Shown here one piece after another: positions 18,878 to 26,920 of a stretch of DNA of 64,000 bases. The translations under genes and the position numbers were made by a program. Each line of letters starts with the position of its first letter. Position 1 is the first letter of the stretch. The stretch spans positions 3,100,001-3,164,000 of the forward strand of contig NZ_CP014504.1 of the NCBI RefSeq assembly GCF_001590605.1. The letters are read 5' to 3'. This stretch comes from Pedobacter cryoconitis (lineage in GTDB: Bacteria > Bacteroidota > Bacteroidia > Sphingobacteriales > Sphingobacteriaceae). Below the pieces are notes generated by a model, which saw nothing but the letters and a program-made list of their open reading frames with translations, did not search any database and was not told the origin of the DNA.

Positions 18878-19869
18878 TAGCTTTTTATTTTATCGAGCTC
18901 CAGCCAAAACGCTTCTGGTATCTCTTTGTAAATCATATCTACATTATCTTGGACCTTTTCAGGCCGGGTTGTACTCAAGGCAATACTCTGAATATCCTTA
19001 ATTTGCCTGACATAACCAAAACAGGCTTCCGCAGGGAGTAGCTGGTACTTAGCACAAAGCCTGAAAAAAATTTCCCTCCAGGAAAGCAGCTTACGACCAG
19101 CTTCAGAATCGCCATCCACTTTTTCATAATTATAAAAATCGCCACCTGTTAAGAAGCCCCCATGGAATATGGCTGAATTGATCACCGCTACCCCATTTCC
19201 GGCCAGTTCAGAGACGAACTTTAACAAGGCTTTAGGGTGAGCGTAAATGGTCAGACTATTGGCTATCATTACATAATCAAGGGCAACATCCTTAGAAATC
19301 TTCTCAATCACCCGCCAATTCTTGGCGCCAATTCCAATGGCCTCGACCGCACCCATTTTCTTCAGTTCAACAAGTGCAATATAAGCATCCAGAATATCCT
19401 GATATCTTTTTTGGTAATCCCTGGCATCAGTTGCACAGGCCAGATATTCATCCGGATCATGCACTGAAACATATTGCGAATGGTAATCACCCAGCAGTTG
19501 ATTTCCCTGGTGGTAGCATTCCAGTATCCCTTCATAACTGATTTTCTGGACGGCATCATAGCTCAGTCCGGCCCAAACCCCTTTTTCAAAAGTTGGTTCT
19601 GTTCCAATAAGTGGTACCCTGTACCAACCGAGCTTATTGCTGATTTTCACTTCATTTTGTCCAATACCAAGTTCTTTGAGCCCTTTGGCTAAAACCTCGA
19701 GGGACATGCCTGCACCGTATTTCCCTGCAGTATCAAACATCAGGCCGTCCTGATTGACATTGACGCAAGCGCTTAGGATCGCTTTTTTATGTTCATAGCT
19801 GCTCTGGGTATAAAGATTACCAAGGCAACTGGTTCCGAAAATTACCTCAGGAAGTATCTTGTCCCTCAT
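18877..19869 (-). CDS. Aldo/keto reductase, probable L-fucose (D-threo-aldose) 1-dehydrogenase
   Basis: This 330-residue TIM-barrel oxidoreductase has the aldo/keto reductase tetrad: Asp and Tyr in MFDTAGKYGAG, Lys in ISNKLGWY and His in YVSVHDPDEY. The sequence type (LPEVIFGTSCLGNLY at the start) is that of the L-fucose, L-galactose and pyridoxal dehydrogenase group, which oxidises the anomeric carbon to the lactone. It overlaps the mutarotase gene by ATGA and the zinc dehydrogenase gene by TAATG. The substrate is inferred from the GH29 fucosidase in the same operon. No lactonase or dehydratase for the next steps is present in the window. Confidence 0.82.
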   Translation of the reverse strand: MRDKILPEVIFGTSCLGNLYTQSSYEHKKAILSACVNVNQDGLMFDTAGKYGAGMSLEVLAKGLKELGIGQNEVKISNKLGWYRVPLIGTEPTFEKGVWAGLSYDAVQKISYEGILECYHQGNQLLGDYHSQYVSVHDPDEYLACATDARDYQKRYQDILDAYIALVELKKMGAVEAIGIGAKNWRVIEKISKDVALDYVMIANSLTIYAHPKALLKFVSELAGNGVAVINSAIFHGGFLTGGDFYNYEKVDGDSEAGRKLLSWREIFFRLCAKYQLLPAEACFGYVRQIKDIQSIALSTTRPEKVQDNVDMIYKEIPEAFWLELDKIKS

Positions 19870-20243
19870 AAGTCAGACTGGTTTTTGGCATCATCCGTTT
19901 CAGTATTGGAATTATCCAGTTCAAATATTTTTTTCATCAAGACCCACTTTTCACCTTCTTTAGCCCATGGAAGAGGTTGTTGAAACTTCCACATTAAAGA
20001 TTCCCACGCTAAGACTTTAGGATTTTGCGCATCGAGCAGGCGTTTACCTTCAAAAGAAAATTCATCGCTGGTCTCCATGATCATAAATAAACGATTACCG
20101 CTACGGTAAATTTCCATCAGATGGATTCCAGCATCGATTATGCTTTTGTTGATCTCCGGCCAGCTATTGATATGGTAGTCTTCGTATTGATGGATGAGAT
20201 CTGCCTCATCTATTAAATCCAGTGCCAGGGTATATTTTTTCAC
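19866..20243 (-). CDS. L-rhamnose mutarotase family protein, probable L-fucose mutarotase
   Basis: This 125-residue cytosolic protein belongs to the dimeric alpha/beta-barrel mutarotase family that interconverts alpha and beta anomers of 6-deoxy sugars. The family pattern is visible in HQYEDYHINSWPEI (a Tyr and a His before WPE) and in GIHLMEIYRSGNRLFMIME. The C-terminal 20 residues (ELDNSNTETDDAKNQSDL) are a polar extension beyond the usual end. Its stop overlaps the next gene by four bases. In a cluster with an alpha-L-fucosidase, L-fucose is a likelier substrate than L-rhamnose. Confidence 0.85.
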   Translation of the reverse strand: MKKYTLALDLIDEADLIHQYEDYHINSWPEINKSIIDAGIHLMEIYRSGNRLFMIMETSDEFSFEGKRLLDAQNPKVLAWESLMWKFQQPLPWAKEGEKWVLMKKIFELDNSNTETDDAKNQSDL

Positions 20244-20292
20244 AATTATGATTAAGTCTATTGAACATTGAACAGGGTGGATATGTAAAGCG

Positions 20293-21960
20293 CTAAAGTG
20301 AACTAATTTTTAACGGAACAGCAAAGGAAGGGAGCGAACCGACATCAGCAAAGAAAACTTTCAGTCCCTGCTCATCCTGAGTGAATTTCAAAGGCATCTT
20401 AGTGGCCACAAGTTCAACACGGTTAATTCGTTTTGGATAATAAGGATTGCCAGTTGAAAGACTTTTTATTAATATAGATGGCTGCTTTACATCCGACATG
20501 ATCGTTGCAAACAATAGATCCCCTTTAGTTACAAAACGGACATCTTCCATATTAAAAGGCTTGCCCTTCCCCTCGTTAAAACCTTGGGCGCTTAATGCTG
20601 CAGCAGCAGCCTGCGCCGGACCTTCACCAAAAATTTTCCATGGGCGCGTACTATAAATACTCTCTCCATTCTCACGCATCCATTTGCCAATTTCCTCAAC
20701 GATACCCAGTTCAATGTCATCCATTGTCCCATCACCTTTAAGCGGGATATTCAACATCAGGTTACCGTTCTTACTCACCACGTCAATAAGCGTGTGAATC
20801 ACAGACCTGGCGGTTTTATAGCGTTTATTATCATAAACCTCTTTGTTGTAATGCCAGTCCCCGATACAGGTATCTGTCTGCCAGGGAAGTGGCTCAATAC
20901 CATTACTTTGTCCTCTTTCAATGTCCCATACCATGGCTTTACGCTGGTCCGGATCTAAAATTTTCCCGGTTATTACAGCGTCCAAACGTCCCTTCTCTTT
21001 TATACTTTTATTGTAAAAATGGGCTGCGATTTTAAGACCTGCATCATCTATGGGCCATAAAGGAAGCTGAGAATCATCAAAATAAACCATATCCGGGCCA
21101 TACTTATCGATGAGCTCGATGGTTCGTTTATAAAACTTTTCAATATATTTTTTATCCGGGAGACTTACGCCATTGCCCCAGTCCCATTGCTTGTGGATCA
21201 TTCCATTGTCCGAGCTATTTTCACTCAAAGGATGATTTTGGGCATAAAGTTCCTGAGGATCTAATCCATCCCACCATTCCCCCTTTCCTTGATTCTCATT
21301 GACCTTACCATCGTAGGGAATGCCAGCATAAGCACCAGATTTATCTGAACGCCGGGCCGTCTCCCACCAACTCCAGGTGTGAGCAGCATGTACGCTAACG
21401 CCAAAGTGCATGCCTCTTTTCCTGGCGGCATCCGACCAACCTTTAACAATATCCTTTTTAGGGCCAATTTTGGTCGAATTCCAATTTTTTTGAAAAGAGC
21501 TGTCGTACAAATCAAAATTATCATGGTGATTGGCTAAGGCCATAAAATATTTTGCTCCTGTTTTATGATAAAGGTCAACGATACCTTGGGGATCCCATTT
21601 TTCGGCCTTCCAGGTATTTATTACATCCTTAAAACCAAATTTTGATGGGTGTCCATATTTTTTCAGGTGAAACTTATACTGAGAGGAACCTTCCATGTAC
21701 ATATTTCTTGCATACCAATCCCCTGCTTCGGGCTGACACTGCGGACCCCAATGCGCCCACATGCCAAATTTTGCATCTCTAAACCAGTCGGGAGTTTTAT
21801 AATTGCTTAAGGAGTTCCAATCAGGCTCAAAAAACCCGTTAGGTAGTTCTGGAGATAGCGCACTTGAAATTCCGCGGAGCATAGCGGCATTTGCAGCATG
21901 AGCTAAATATAATCCCGGGAGTCCGGCAGCCAAAAAGCGCAGCAATGTTCGTCTTTTCAT
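20293..21960 (-). CDS. GH29 alpha-L-fucosidase, exported
   Basis: This protein has 555 residues from the ATG at 21960, where a Tat-like signal begins (KRRTLLRFLAAGLPG). The frame is open for another 24 codons upstream, but that stretch covers the promoter box. GH29 features are clear: KFGMWAHWGPQCQPEAGDWY at the start of the barrel, YFMALANHHDNFDLYDS, and DMVYFDDSQLPLW, whose first Asp after YF is the expected nucleophile. It releases L-fucose from glycans in the periplasm or outside. It is the first gene of the operon that continues with mutarotase, aldo/keto reductase and zinc dehydrogenase. Confidence 0.9.
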   Translation of the reverse strand: MKRRTLLRFLAAGLPGLYLAHAANAAMLRGISSALSPELPNGFFEPDWNSLSNYKTPDWFRDAKFGMWAHWGPQCQPEAGDWYARNMYMEGSSQYKFHLKKYGHPSKFGFKDVINTWKAEKWDPQGIVDLYHKTGAKYFMALANHHDNFDLYDSSFQKNWNSTKIGPKKDIVKGWSDAARKRGMHFGVSVHAAHTWSWWETARRSDKSGAYAGIPYDGKVNENQGKGEWWDGLDPQELYAQNHPLSENSSDNGMIHKQWDWGNGVSLPDKKYIEKFYKRTIELIDKYGPDMVYFDDSQLPLWPIDDAGLKIAAHFYNKSIKEKGRLDAVITGKILDPDQRKAMVWDIERGQSNGIEPLPWQTDTCIGDWHYNKEVYDNKRYKTARSVIHTLIDVVSKNGNLMLNIPLKGDGTMDDIELGIVEEIGKWMRENGESIYSTRPWKIFGEGPAQAAAAALSAQGFNEGKGKPFNMEDVRFVTKGDLLFATIMSDVKQPSILIKSLSTGNPYYPKRINRVELVATKMPLKFTQDEQGLKVFFADVGSLPSFAVPLKISSL

Positions 21961-21986
21961 AAAATATTTGGTTATAAATATTAAAA

Positions 21987-21994
21987 CAAATTTA
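21987..21994 (-). promoter_or_regulatory. -7 box of the fucosidase operon
   Basis: CAAATTTA on the plus strand reads TAAATTTG on the minus strand, a full match to TAnnTTTG, about 26 bp before the fucosidase ATG. No TTTG lies at the correct -33 distance. The position is taken instead by a direct repeat, which suggests an activator-dependent promoter. Confidence 0.45.
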
Positions 21995-22015
21995 ATCGTG
22001 GGCTTCAAGTAATTC

Positions 22016-22055
22016 TTGCAAGATTGCGACAAATTTTTGCACTAATCCGACTTAT
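22016..22055 (-). promoter_or_regulatory. Direct repeat, candidate AraC operator
   Basis: Two 19-base half-sites starting at 22016 and 22037 share TTGCA..A.T.CGAC..AT (13 of 19 positions). The 21-bp spacing is two helical turns, which is how AraC-family activators bind. The pair lies just upstream of the -7 box of the fucosidase operon and covers the -33 region. Binding by the AraC protein encoded at 16792 is inferred. Confidence 0.5.
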
Positions 22056-22130
22056 GCTCATCATCTTTTTCAATCTTCGGATAGTATGCTGCAAATTTAA
22101 AATCCGAAGATTGTCTGGCAGGTTATTAAG

Positions 22131-22309
22131 ATGTATAAAACAGAAAATGGCAAGACATTTATTGACGTTAAGTTGGAAAATGAAACTATTTGGCTTACAC
22201 AAAAATCAACTACCGAACTTTTCCCGGTAGTTCAAAAAGAAGTATAAAAAGAAATTTGAAGTTTTATAATCTGGATATGATCCTATCTGTTGTGTACCTT
22301 GCAGGTTAA
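22131..22309 (+). pseudogene. RhuM family gene remnant
   Basis: From the ATG at 22131 the frame reads MYKTENGKTFIDVKLENETI, then WLTQKSTTELF, ending at a stop at 22245. This closely matches the N-terminus of the RhuM-like gene at 36578 (IYKTENGETVIDVKVDDNTI, WLTLNQLSELF). A second block in another frame from 22262 reads FYNLDMILSVVY and matches YYNLDAIISVGY further along the same protein. The region between the blocks is deleted and the frame shifted, so this is a decayed copy. RhuM proteins are associated with DNA-binding or Fic-like systems of uncertain role. Confidence 0.75.
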
Positions 22310-22351
22310 GTCGTGACCAGCTCAATTTATCAAACATTCAGCGGTTTAGGA

Positions 22352-22714
22352 TCACTCACCGATCAATTTTTTATGGCTTGTGCCCCAAACTTCTAATTCC
22401 ATGATAACTGACTTCAATGCGTATCCAATTTCTGTCAGCTCATATTCTACACATGGCGGTACATCTGCATAAACAGTCCGGCTGATTATTTTATTCTCTT
22501 CGAGCTTCCGCAGTTGCAGGGCCAGCATCCTTTCAGTAATTCCAGGTAATTTCTTCTTTAGTTCTCCAAATCTAAGTTTACCACTTAATAACCACGAACA
22601 TATAACCAATGTCCATTGTCCGCCGATGATATTTGAGGCATAAGCTTCCGGACATTCATCGCTCAGCGCAAGCTTATTTAAAAAGTTGGTTGATGATTGC
22701 TTGATCTCGCTCAT
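22352..22714 (-). CDS. HxlR family transcriptional regulator
   Basis: This 120-residue winged-helix protein has the HxlR core: CPEAYASNIIGGQWTLVI with an N-terminal cysteine at residue 21, the recognition region GELKKKLPGITERMLALQLR, and the wing (ISRTVYADVPPCVEYELTE). The near-invariant PP-VEY-LTE motif is present. Many members sense oxidative or electrophile stress through that cysteine. It is divergent from a remnant of a flavodoxin-fold quinone reductase gene, a common HxlR target, so its original target may be lost. A dyad with TACT/AGTA arms overlaps its start. Confidence 0.88.
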   Translation of the reverse strand: MSEIKQSSTNFLNKLALSDECPEAYASNIIGGQWTLVICSWLLSGKLRFGELKKKLPGITERMLALQLRKLEENKIISRTVYADVPPCVEYELTEIGYALKSVIMELEVWGTSHKKLIGE

Positions 22715-22734
22715 TACTTACATTATTTATAGTA
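22715..22734. promoter_or_regulatory. Possible HxlR operator dyad
   Basis: TACT at 22715-22718 and AGTA at 22731-22734 form a 20-bp dyad with an AT-rich centre, directly before the HxlR ATG. Similar TACT-N-AGTA boxes are known for HxlR regulators such as YodB. The arms are short, so chance is possible. Confidence 0.35.
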
Positions 22735-22810
22735 CCTAACAATTGGCGGGCAATATACAAAAGTTTACAGGCAACCTTAACTTTGTCTTAAATATACGAA
22801 TCATTGAAAT

Positions 22811-22948
22811 ATGAAAACTTTAATAATTATGGTGCATCCTGATATTACTGAGTCTGTGATCGATAAAAATGGCTTGATGAAATGCTTACTCAAGGATGGG
22901 CATATGGCAGTAAAAGCGGATATCGGATCAAAGCAACATCGCTCTTAG
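22811..22948 (+). pseudogene. NAD(P)H quinone reductase (flavodoxin-fold) remnant
   Basis: The frame starts MKTLIIMVHPDITESVIDKN and ends at TAG 22946 after 45 codons. The first 20 residues match the start of KefF/MdaB-type NAD(P)H dehydrogenases, where the Rossmann-like first strand and HPD motif sit. The usual length is about 180 residues, so at least three quarters are missing. TAACTTTG at 22778-22785 is a full -7 box match upstream, which suggests the promoter of the divergent pair survives. Confidence 0.6.
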
Positions 22949-23045
22949 TGTAAGATCATATTTGGCATTTCCGGATGAGTTGTAACCGGCTTCACACCTC
23001 AAATGAATTGCAAAATGTAAAGTTATATAATTTAAAAATTTTCAT

Positions 23046-24059
23046 ATGGAATCACAGAAAAAACGAATCTTAATTGTAGGCGGTTATGGAATGGTTGGAA
23101 GTAACATCGCACGACTAATCAGACAAGCTGATAGGAGTATCGAACTTATTCTTGCAGGTAGAAATCCTCAAAACGGAATATCTTTAGCGAAGGAATTAAA
23201 TCATTCAGAAACAGCCTATATCAATCTCGAAGAAGGCTTCAATCTCAGTGAATTTAAGAAAATTGACCTGATTATATCAGCAGTGGATGACCACAGTAAT
23301 ATATTAAGGGAAACTGCTATCTTAAATGGCATTGCATGTATTGCTGTAAGCGAATTAGCGCATCAAATTTCTCCCACAGCATTTTTGGGCCTTCATCAAA
23401 CGATTGTTGCGCCTGTTGTATTCGCCGGTCATTGGCAAGCGGGATTATTAACCCTTATGGTCAGGCAACAAGCTAATAAATTCAGTCAAATAGAAACTAT
23501 CGAACTTGCAGGATTATATGACCCAAAGGATAGTGTAGGGCCGCTGGTTGCAAACGAAGTTAGTGGTTTTGTTGGTGAGGCGCTAATTCGCAAGGGCGGA
23601 AATTGGCTATCATTACAATCAAAAGAAAACCCCAGAACTATTGATTTGCACAATCAGTCATCAGCAATAGGTTACCCACTCAGTACGCTTGATGTTCCGA
23701 GTATAGCCGCTTTTACGAGTGCGAAAAATATTCGGTTCGATTTTATTACAGGGGAATCTATAGGGACTAGTAAGGGCCTGGAAGCTTCCCATGAATTATA
23801 CATTACGATTGAAGGCACCCTGCTATCCGGCGAAAAAAGAAGACTCCGCACGATCGTATCCGGCCCAAAAGGAAATTCCCATCTCACAGCTGTGGGCGTA
23901 TATTTAATCACAGAAAAGATATTGGGCCTGAATGGACAGTCTGAACAAAAGACCGGGGGTTTGTATCTTCCAGAAACTATGATCTCAACTCCTCATATCA
24001 GCAACCGGTTAAAAGAATTTGGAATCGAAATAATTGAAGAAACCCTGGAAAGTTTGTAG
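23046..24059 (+). CDS. Saccharopine dehydrogenase-like NAD(P)-binding oxidoreductase
   Basis: This 337-residue protein begins with a clear Rossmann motif (ILIVGGYGMVGSNIARLI) followed by ELILAGRNPQNG, the arrangement of the saccharopine dehydrogenase NADP-binding domain. The second half (about 120-330) fits the C-terminal substrate domain of that superfamily (ELAGLYDPKDSVGPLVANEV), without saccharopine-specific residues that I can recognise. The reaction is therefore unknown. It lies downstream of the quinone reductase remnant and may use the promoter that remnant left behind. The gene appears intact and ends without a clear terminator. Confidence 0.7.
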   Translation: MESQKKRILIVGGYGMVGSNIARLIRQADRSIELILAGRNPQNGISLAKELNHSETAYINLEEGFNLSEFKKIDLIISAVDDHSNILRETAILNGIACIAVSELAHQISPTAFLGLHQTIVAPVVFAGHWQAGLLTLMVRQQANKFSQIETIELAGLYDPKDSVGPLVANEVSGFVGEALIRKGGNWLSLQSKENPRTIDLHNQSSAIGYPLSTLDVPSIAAFTSAKNIRFDFITGESIGTSKGLEASHELYITIEGTLLSGEKRRLRTIVSGPKGNSHLTAVGVYLITEKILGLNGQSEQKTGGLYLPETMISTPHISNRLKEFGIEIIEETLESL

Positions 24060-24219
24060 AATTTACTCAGGATATTCTGAGCACAATTTAACAAAGTCAC
24101 AAAATTGAGCATGACTATTAAGATTAACAAATGGGATACGAAAGAACGTATAAAGATTAGATATTCAAGGGTTGAATGAAAAGAAGCAATAATTAATTGG
24201 CACATCATTAAATAATAAC

Positions 24220-24843
24220 GTGAAAAAACTAACATTAACAATATCAATCTTACTGTCATTCAGTATTGAAATCATCGCAAAACCGGTAAGTTACCTTCCT
24301 GATCAAATTACATTTCAGCCTGTTATAAATCCTCAAAAGATGAGGAACTGGGATGACGAAATACGAACCATTGAGCTTTATAGTTCCAATGCCGGGAAGC
24401 TAATTGATAACGGAGAGCGTTTAGCCATAAAATTATATGGAAGCACGCCAGATTCAAGCATTACTGAACCGGTTCACATTCAAAAACAAACAAAAATGAA
24501 AAACGCAACGATATTACACAAAGCCAACGAATTCGTTAAAAAGGGAAACTATGAAAGTTTTCTAGTCTATTGTACACAGGATACCAAATGGTTTTTTGTA
24601 GGCGAACGTATTCTTGAAGGTAGAGATAAAGTACGGGAGTATATGAAAGAATTCTATTTGGAACCGCCCGTATTTACCGTCGAAAAGACTATTGAGGATG
24701 GTAACTATGTAACGGTGACAGGTGAAATCACCTTGAAGGCTGCAAATGGAACCTATAACCACTATGATTATTGCGACATCTGGCGCTTCGAAAATGGAAA
24801 AATTGCAGAATTGAAAGCTTTTGTCATTGAAAAAAAATCTTAA
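24220..24843 (+). CDS. Secreted-looking protein with C-terminal SnoaL-like (NTF2-fold) domain
   Basis: This 207-residue frame starts with GTG at 24220. Residues 1-20 look like a signal peptide (MKKLTLTISILLSFSIEIIA). Residues 21-90 match nothing I know. From residue 93 (ATG 24496, MKNATILHKANEFVKKGNYE) the sequence is a complete SnoaL-like NTF2-fold domain, of the kind usually found as a free cytosolic protein of about 115 residues. Either the domain is secreted here, or the gene is a chimera, or the true start is 24496 and the upstream part is a remnant. A polyketide-cyclase, isomerase or binding role cannot be told apart. Confidence 0.55.
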   Translation: MKKLTLTISILLSFSIEIIAKPVSYLPDQITFQPVINPQKMRNWDDEIRTIELYSSNAGKLIDNGERLAIKLYGSTPDSSITEPVHIQKQTKMKNATILHKANEFVKKGNYESFLVYCTQDTKWFFVGERILEGRDKVREYMKEFYLEPPVFTVEKTIEDGNYVTVTGEITLKAANGTYNHYDYCDIWRFENGKIAELKAFVIEKKS

Positions 24844-24858
24844 CAAATGAATCGTTAA

Positions 24859-24951
24859 ATGAAACTGAAAGTGGCAATTGAAAAAGCTTTGGGCATTGGC
24901 ACAGAATTCTGGCTTGTCCGTCCGTTTCCAGGCAATACAGGCACATTGTAA
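24859..24951 (+). pseudogene. Antitoxin-like C-terminal fragment
   Basis: A 30-codon frame contains the stretch VAIEKALGIGTEFWL, which resembles the conserved part of HigA-type antitoxins (RLEKALG...FWL) that follows the helix-turn-helix. The upstream HTH and the toxin gene are absent and the tail diverges, so at most a fragment remains. The similarity is short and could be chance. Confidence 0.3.
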
Positions 24952-24972
24952 ATGAGGTAAATACAAAAACCC

Positions 24973-24994
24973 CCTCTCTAAGTAATTAGGGAGG
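24973..24994. terminator. Possible terminator hairpin
   Basis: CCTCTCTAA at 24973-24981 pairs with TTAGGGAGG at 24986-24994 with one G-U pair around a four-base loop. It lies between the convergent genes ending at 24843 and 25067. The following T-run is short (CTTT), so strength is uncertain. Confidence 0.4.
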
Positions 24995-25066
24995 AGCTTT
25001 ACCTCTCCGGACGTACTAAGATCGAACCACTTTATGGAAGATGGGATTACTAGTGTATTGAGGATC

Positions 25067-25480
25067 TTAAAAAGTTTGTTTATACAGCTTTGTTAGTTGG
25101 GGCTCCCATGAAACAGACCAGTTTAACAGGGCCATTAATGGATCTGCGGTACTGATGCCAAATTCTGTCAATGTGTATTCTACTCTTGGTGGAACTTCTG
25201 GAAATACTGTTCGGACGACCATGCCGTAATTTATTAAAATCTTTAAAGTTTGATTGAGCATTTTTGGCGATATGCCCTTAATTTGCCGCAGTAATTCGCT
25301 ACTACGTTTACTGCCCTGCATTAATGCCATCAAGATTAGTAATGTCCACTTATTAGCAATGAGCGTTAATGACTGATTTAAGATACAACTTTCATCCAAA
25401 CTGGATTTCAACAGCAGGGATTGCTGTAACTTAAAATAATTTTCATTTTTTTCTCGCTGTCCTTTGATTATTCCGTCCAT
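25067..25480 (-). CDS. HxlR family transcriptional regulator
   Basis: This 137-residue winged-helix protein is the second HxlR in the window. It has CILNQSLTLIANKWTLLIL with a cysteine before the first HTH helix, RQIKGISPKMLNQTLKIL, and the wing motif VFPEVPPRVEYTLTEFG. About 20 extra N-terminal residues precede the domain. It is divergent from a SnoaL-like/NmrA-like gene pair, which it probably controls. A perfect 10-bp palindrome, ACTTTAAAGT at 25486-25495, lies 6 bp upstream of its ATG and is a candidate operator. Confidence 0.88.
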   Translation of the reverse strand: MDGIIKGQREKNENYFKLQQSLLLKSSLDESCILNQSLTLIANKWTLLILMALMQGSKRSSELLRQIKGISPKMLNQTLKILINYGMVVRTVFPEVPPRVEYTLTEFGISTADPLMALLNWSVSWEPQLTKLYKQTF

Positions 25481-25520
25481 ATATTACTTTAAAGTGCTTA
25501 TGCAACTTACAGGTGCCTTC

Positions 25521-25551
25521 TTGCAAAGATATAGTGTAGACTTTACTTTTG
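25521..25551 (+). promoter_or_regulatory. Bacteroidetes-type promoter of the SnoaL/NmrA pair
   Basis: TTG at 25521-25523 and TACTTTTG at 25544-25551 with a 20-bp spacer fit the -33 and -7 elements. Transcription would begin near 25556, which excludes the TTG at 25549 as a start codon and supports the ATG at 25570. Confidence 0.6.
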
Positions 25552-25569
25552 TATATAATCTTAAGAATT

Positions 25570-26019
25570 ATGAAACTTGAAAATACAACTGATCAACAGA
25601 TTTTACTGAATTTATTAAATGCTTTTAACAAGGGCACGGAAGCTGTTTTATCGCTTTTTGCTCCAATGGCAACTGTAGAATATCCTTATGCGAGATCATT
25701 AGGATCAGCTTACCAACTGACGATGGATGACTACAGAAAACATCTGGATAATATCCTTGGAGATATGCCGGATATTATATTCACAGGATTAACTGTTTAT
25801 CCATTAAATGAGCCAGATTCCTACTGGGCGGAATTCCATGGCGAAACGACAGTTCCTGCAACAGGCGCATTGTATCAACAAGATTATGTTGTCAATTTTA
25901 GATTAGAAAATGGAAAGTTCATTTACTATAAGGAATATTGGAATGTGCTCCCTGTCTTAAAGACTTTGATGGGAAAAGAGCAAGCCCAGCAGATAATTGA
26001 TAAACCTATTATATACTAA
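25570..26019 (+). CDS. SnoaL-like (NTF2-fold) protein
   Basis: This 149-residue protein has the pattern of a SnoaL-like nuclear transport factor 2 fold. An N-terminal helix pair (LLNAFNKGTEAVLSLFAPMA) is followed by long curved strands (SYWAEFHGETTVPATG, YQQDYVVNFRLENGKFIYY) ending in KEYWN. Such small cone-shaped proteins act as isomerases, cyclases or binding proteins. It is followed after 4 bp by an NmrA-like gene, and the pair is divergent from an HxlR gene. This is a frequent arrangement in stress- or xenobiotic-responsive loci. The specific substrate is unknown. Confidence 0.75.
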   Translation: MKLENTTDQQILLNLLNAFNKGTEAVLSLFAPMATVEYPYARSLGSAYQLTMDDYRKHLDNILGDMPDIIFTGLTVYPLNEPDSYWAEFHGETTVPATGALYQQDYVVNFRLENGKFIYYKEYWNVLPVLKTLMGKEQAQQIIDKPIIY

Positions 26020-26023
26020 CCCT

Positions 26024-26905
26024 ATGAAGAAAATAGCAATTGCGGCTGCTACAGGTAATATCGGAAGCAGTGTGGCCAAACAAATAGCCTCGCATGGAGC
26101 AACACCTTTGTTGCTAGGTCAAAACCTTAAAAGATTAGATAATTTGAACATTCATGGGGGATCTTCAGTAATGGCAGACATCAGCAATACAGAACAGGTG
26201 ATTGCGGCAACCGAAGGAGCGGAAGCTTTGTTCTGGCTTGTTCCGCCAGTACTTACCGGACCTAGTTTAAATGAATGGTATCAAAAGGTCACTAATGCAG
26301 GTATTGCTGCCGTTAATCAAAACAAAATTAAAAGAGTTGTTCTTGTTTCTTCAATGGGAGCAAGTAGTTCACCAAATCTGGGAACTGTAAGCTATTGTGG
26401 GGACATGGAAATCGCTTTTGACAAGCTGGACGCTAACGTGTTGGCTTTAAGACCAGGTTATTTCATGGAAAATTTCATACAACAGGCAAAAGGTATCAGT
26501 GAGAAAGGAACTTTTACTTTTCCTTTTGACAGCGAACATGATATTCCTTTTATCAGTACAGATGACATTGCTGAAGTGGCAACGCGCTATCTGCTTGATG
26601 AAACCTGGGCAGGACATTGGAAACTAAACCTCATGGGCCCTGAAAATATAACCTTAGCGCAAGCAGCGTCCCGCTTTTCTGCCCGGCTAGGTAAGTCAGT
26701 TAAGTATGTACAGCAATCTGGTGAAGAGGTAAAAGCGCAGCTGAGTAGCTGGGGATTGTCTAAGACCGTACAGCATGAATTGATGGATTTATTTTTTGCC
26801 TTGGGTGATCCAAATGGGGCGTATGCCACACCTCGCACCATAGAGGCAGCTACAGCTACAACTTTCGAGCAGTTTTTAGAACGGAAGTTGCTACCTTTGC
26901 TTTAA
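26024..26905 (+). CDS. NmrA-like NAD(P)-binding protein (atypical SDR)
   Basis: This protein has 293 residues from the ATG at 26024. The nucleotide-binding motif IAAATGNIGSSVAKQIASHGA has the GxxGxxG spacing of NmrA/atypical SDRs. VVLVSSMGASSSPN holds the strand where the active serine would lie, and LALRPGYFMENFIQQ is a strongly conserved NmrA-type stretch. The C-terminal part (VQQSGEEVKAQLSSWGLSKT) fits the family's substrate domain. It may be a NAD(P)H-dependent reductase or a redox sensor. It is co-transcribed with the SnoaL-like gene. Confidence 0.82.
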   Translation: MKKIAIAAATGNIGSSVAKQIASHGATPLLLGQNLKRLDNLNIHGGSSVMADISNTEQVIAATEGAEALFWLVPPVLTGPSLNEWYQKVTNAGIAAVNQNKIKRVVLVSSMGASSSPNLGTVSYCGDMEIAFDKLDANVLALRPGYFMENFIQQAKGISEKGTFTFPFDSEHDIPFISTDDIAEVATRYLLDETWAGHWKLNLMGPENITLAQAASRFSARLGKSVKYVQQSGEEVKAQLSSWGLSKTVQHELMDLFFALGDPNGAYATPRTIEAATATTFEQFLERKLLPLL

Positions 26906-26920
26906 ATTAATCGTCAAACC

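Noticed and set aside
22131..22309. An intact small RhuM protein
   Set aside because: The two homologous blocks are in different frames and separated by a deletion compared with the copy at 36578.
24562..24966. A 134-codon frame on the minus strand
   Set aside because: It lies opposite the SnoaL-like gene, which has a recognisable fold, and shows no domain of its own.
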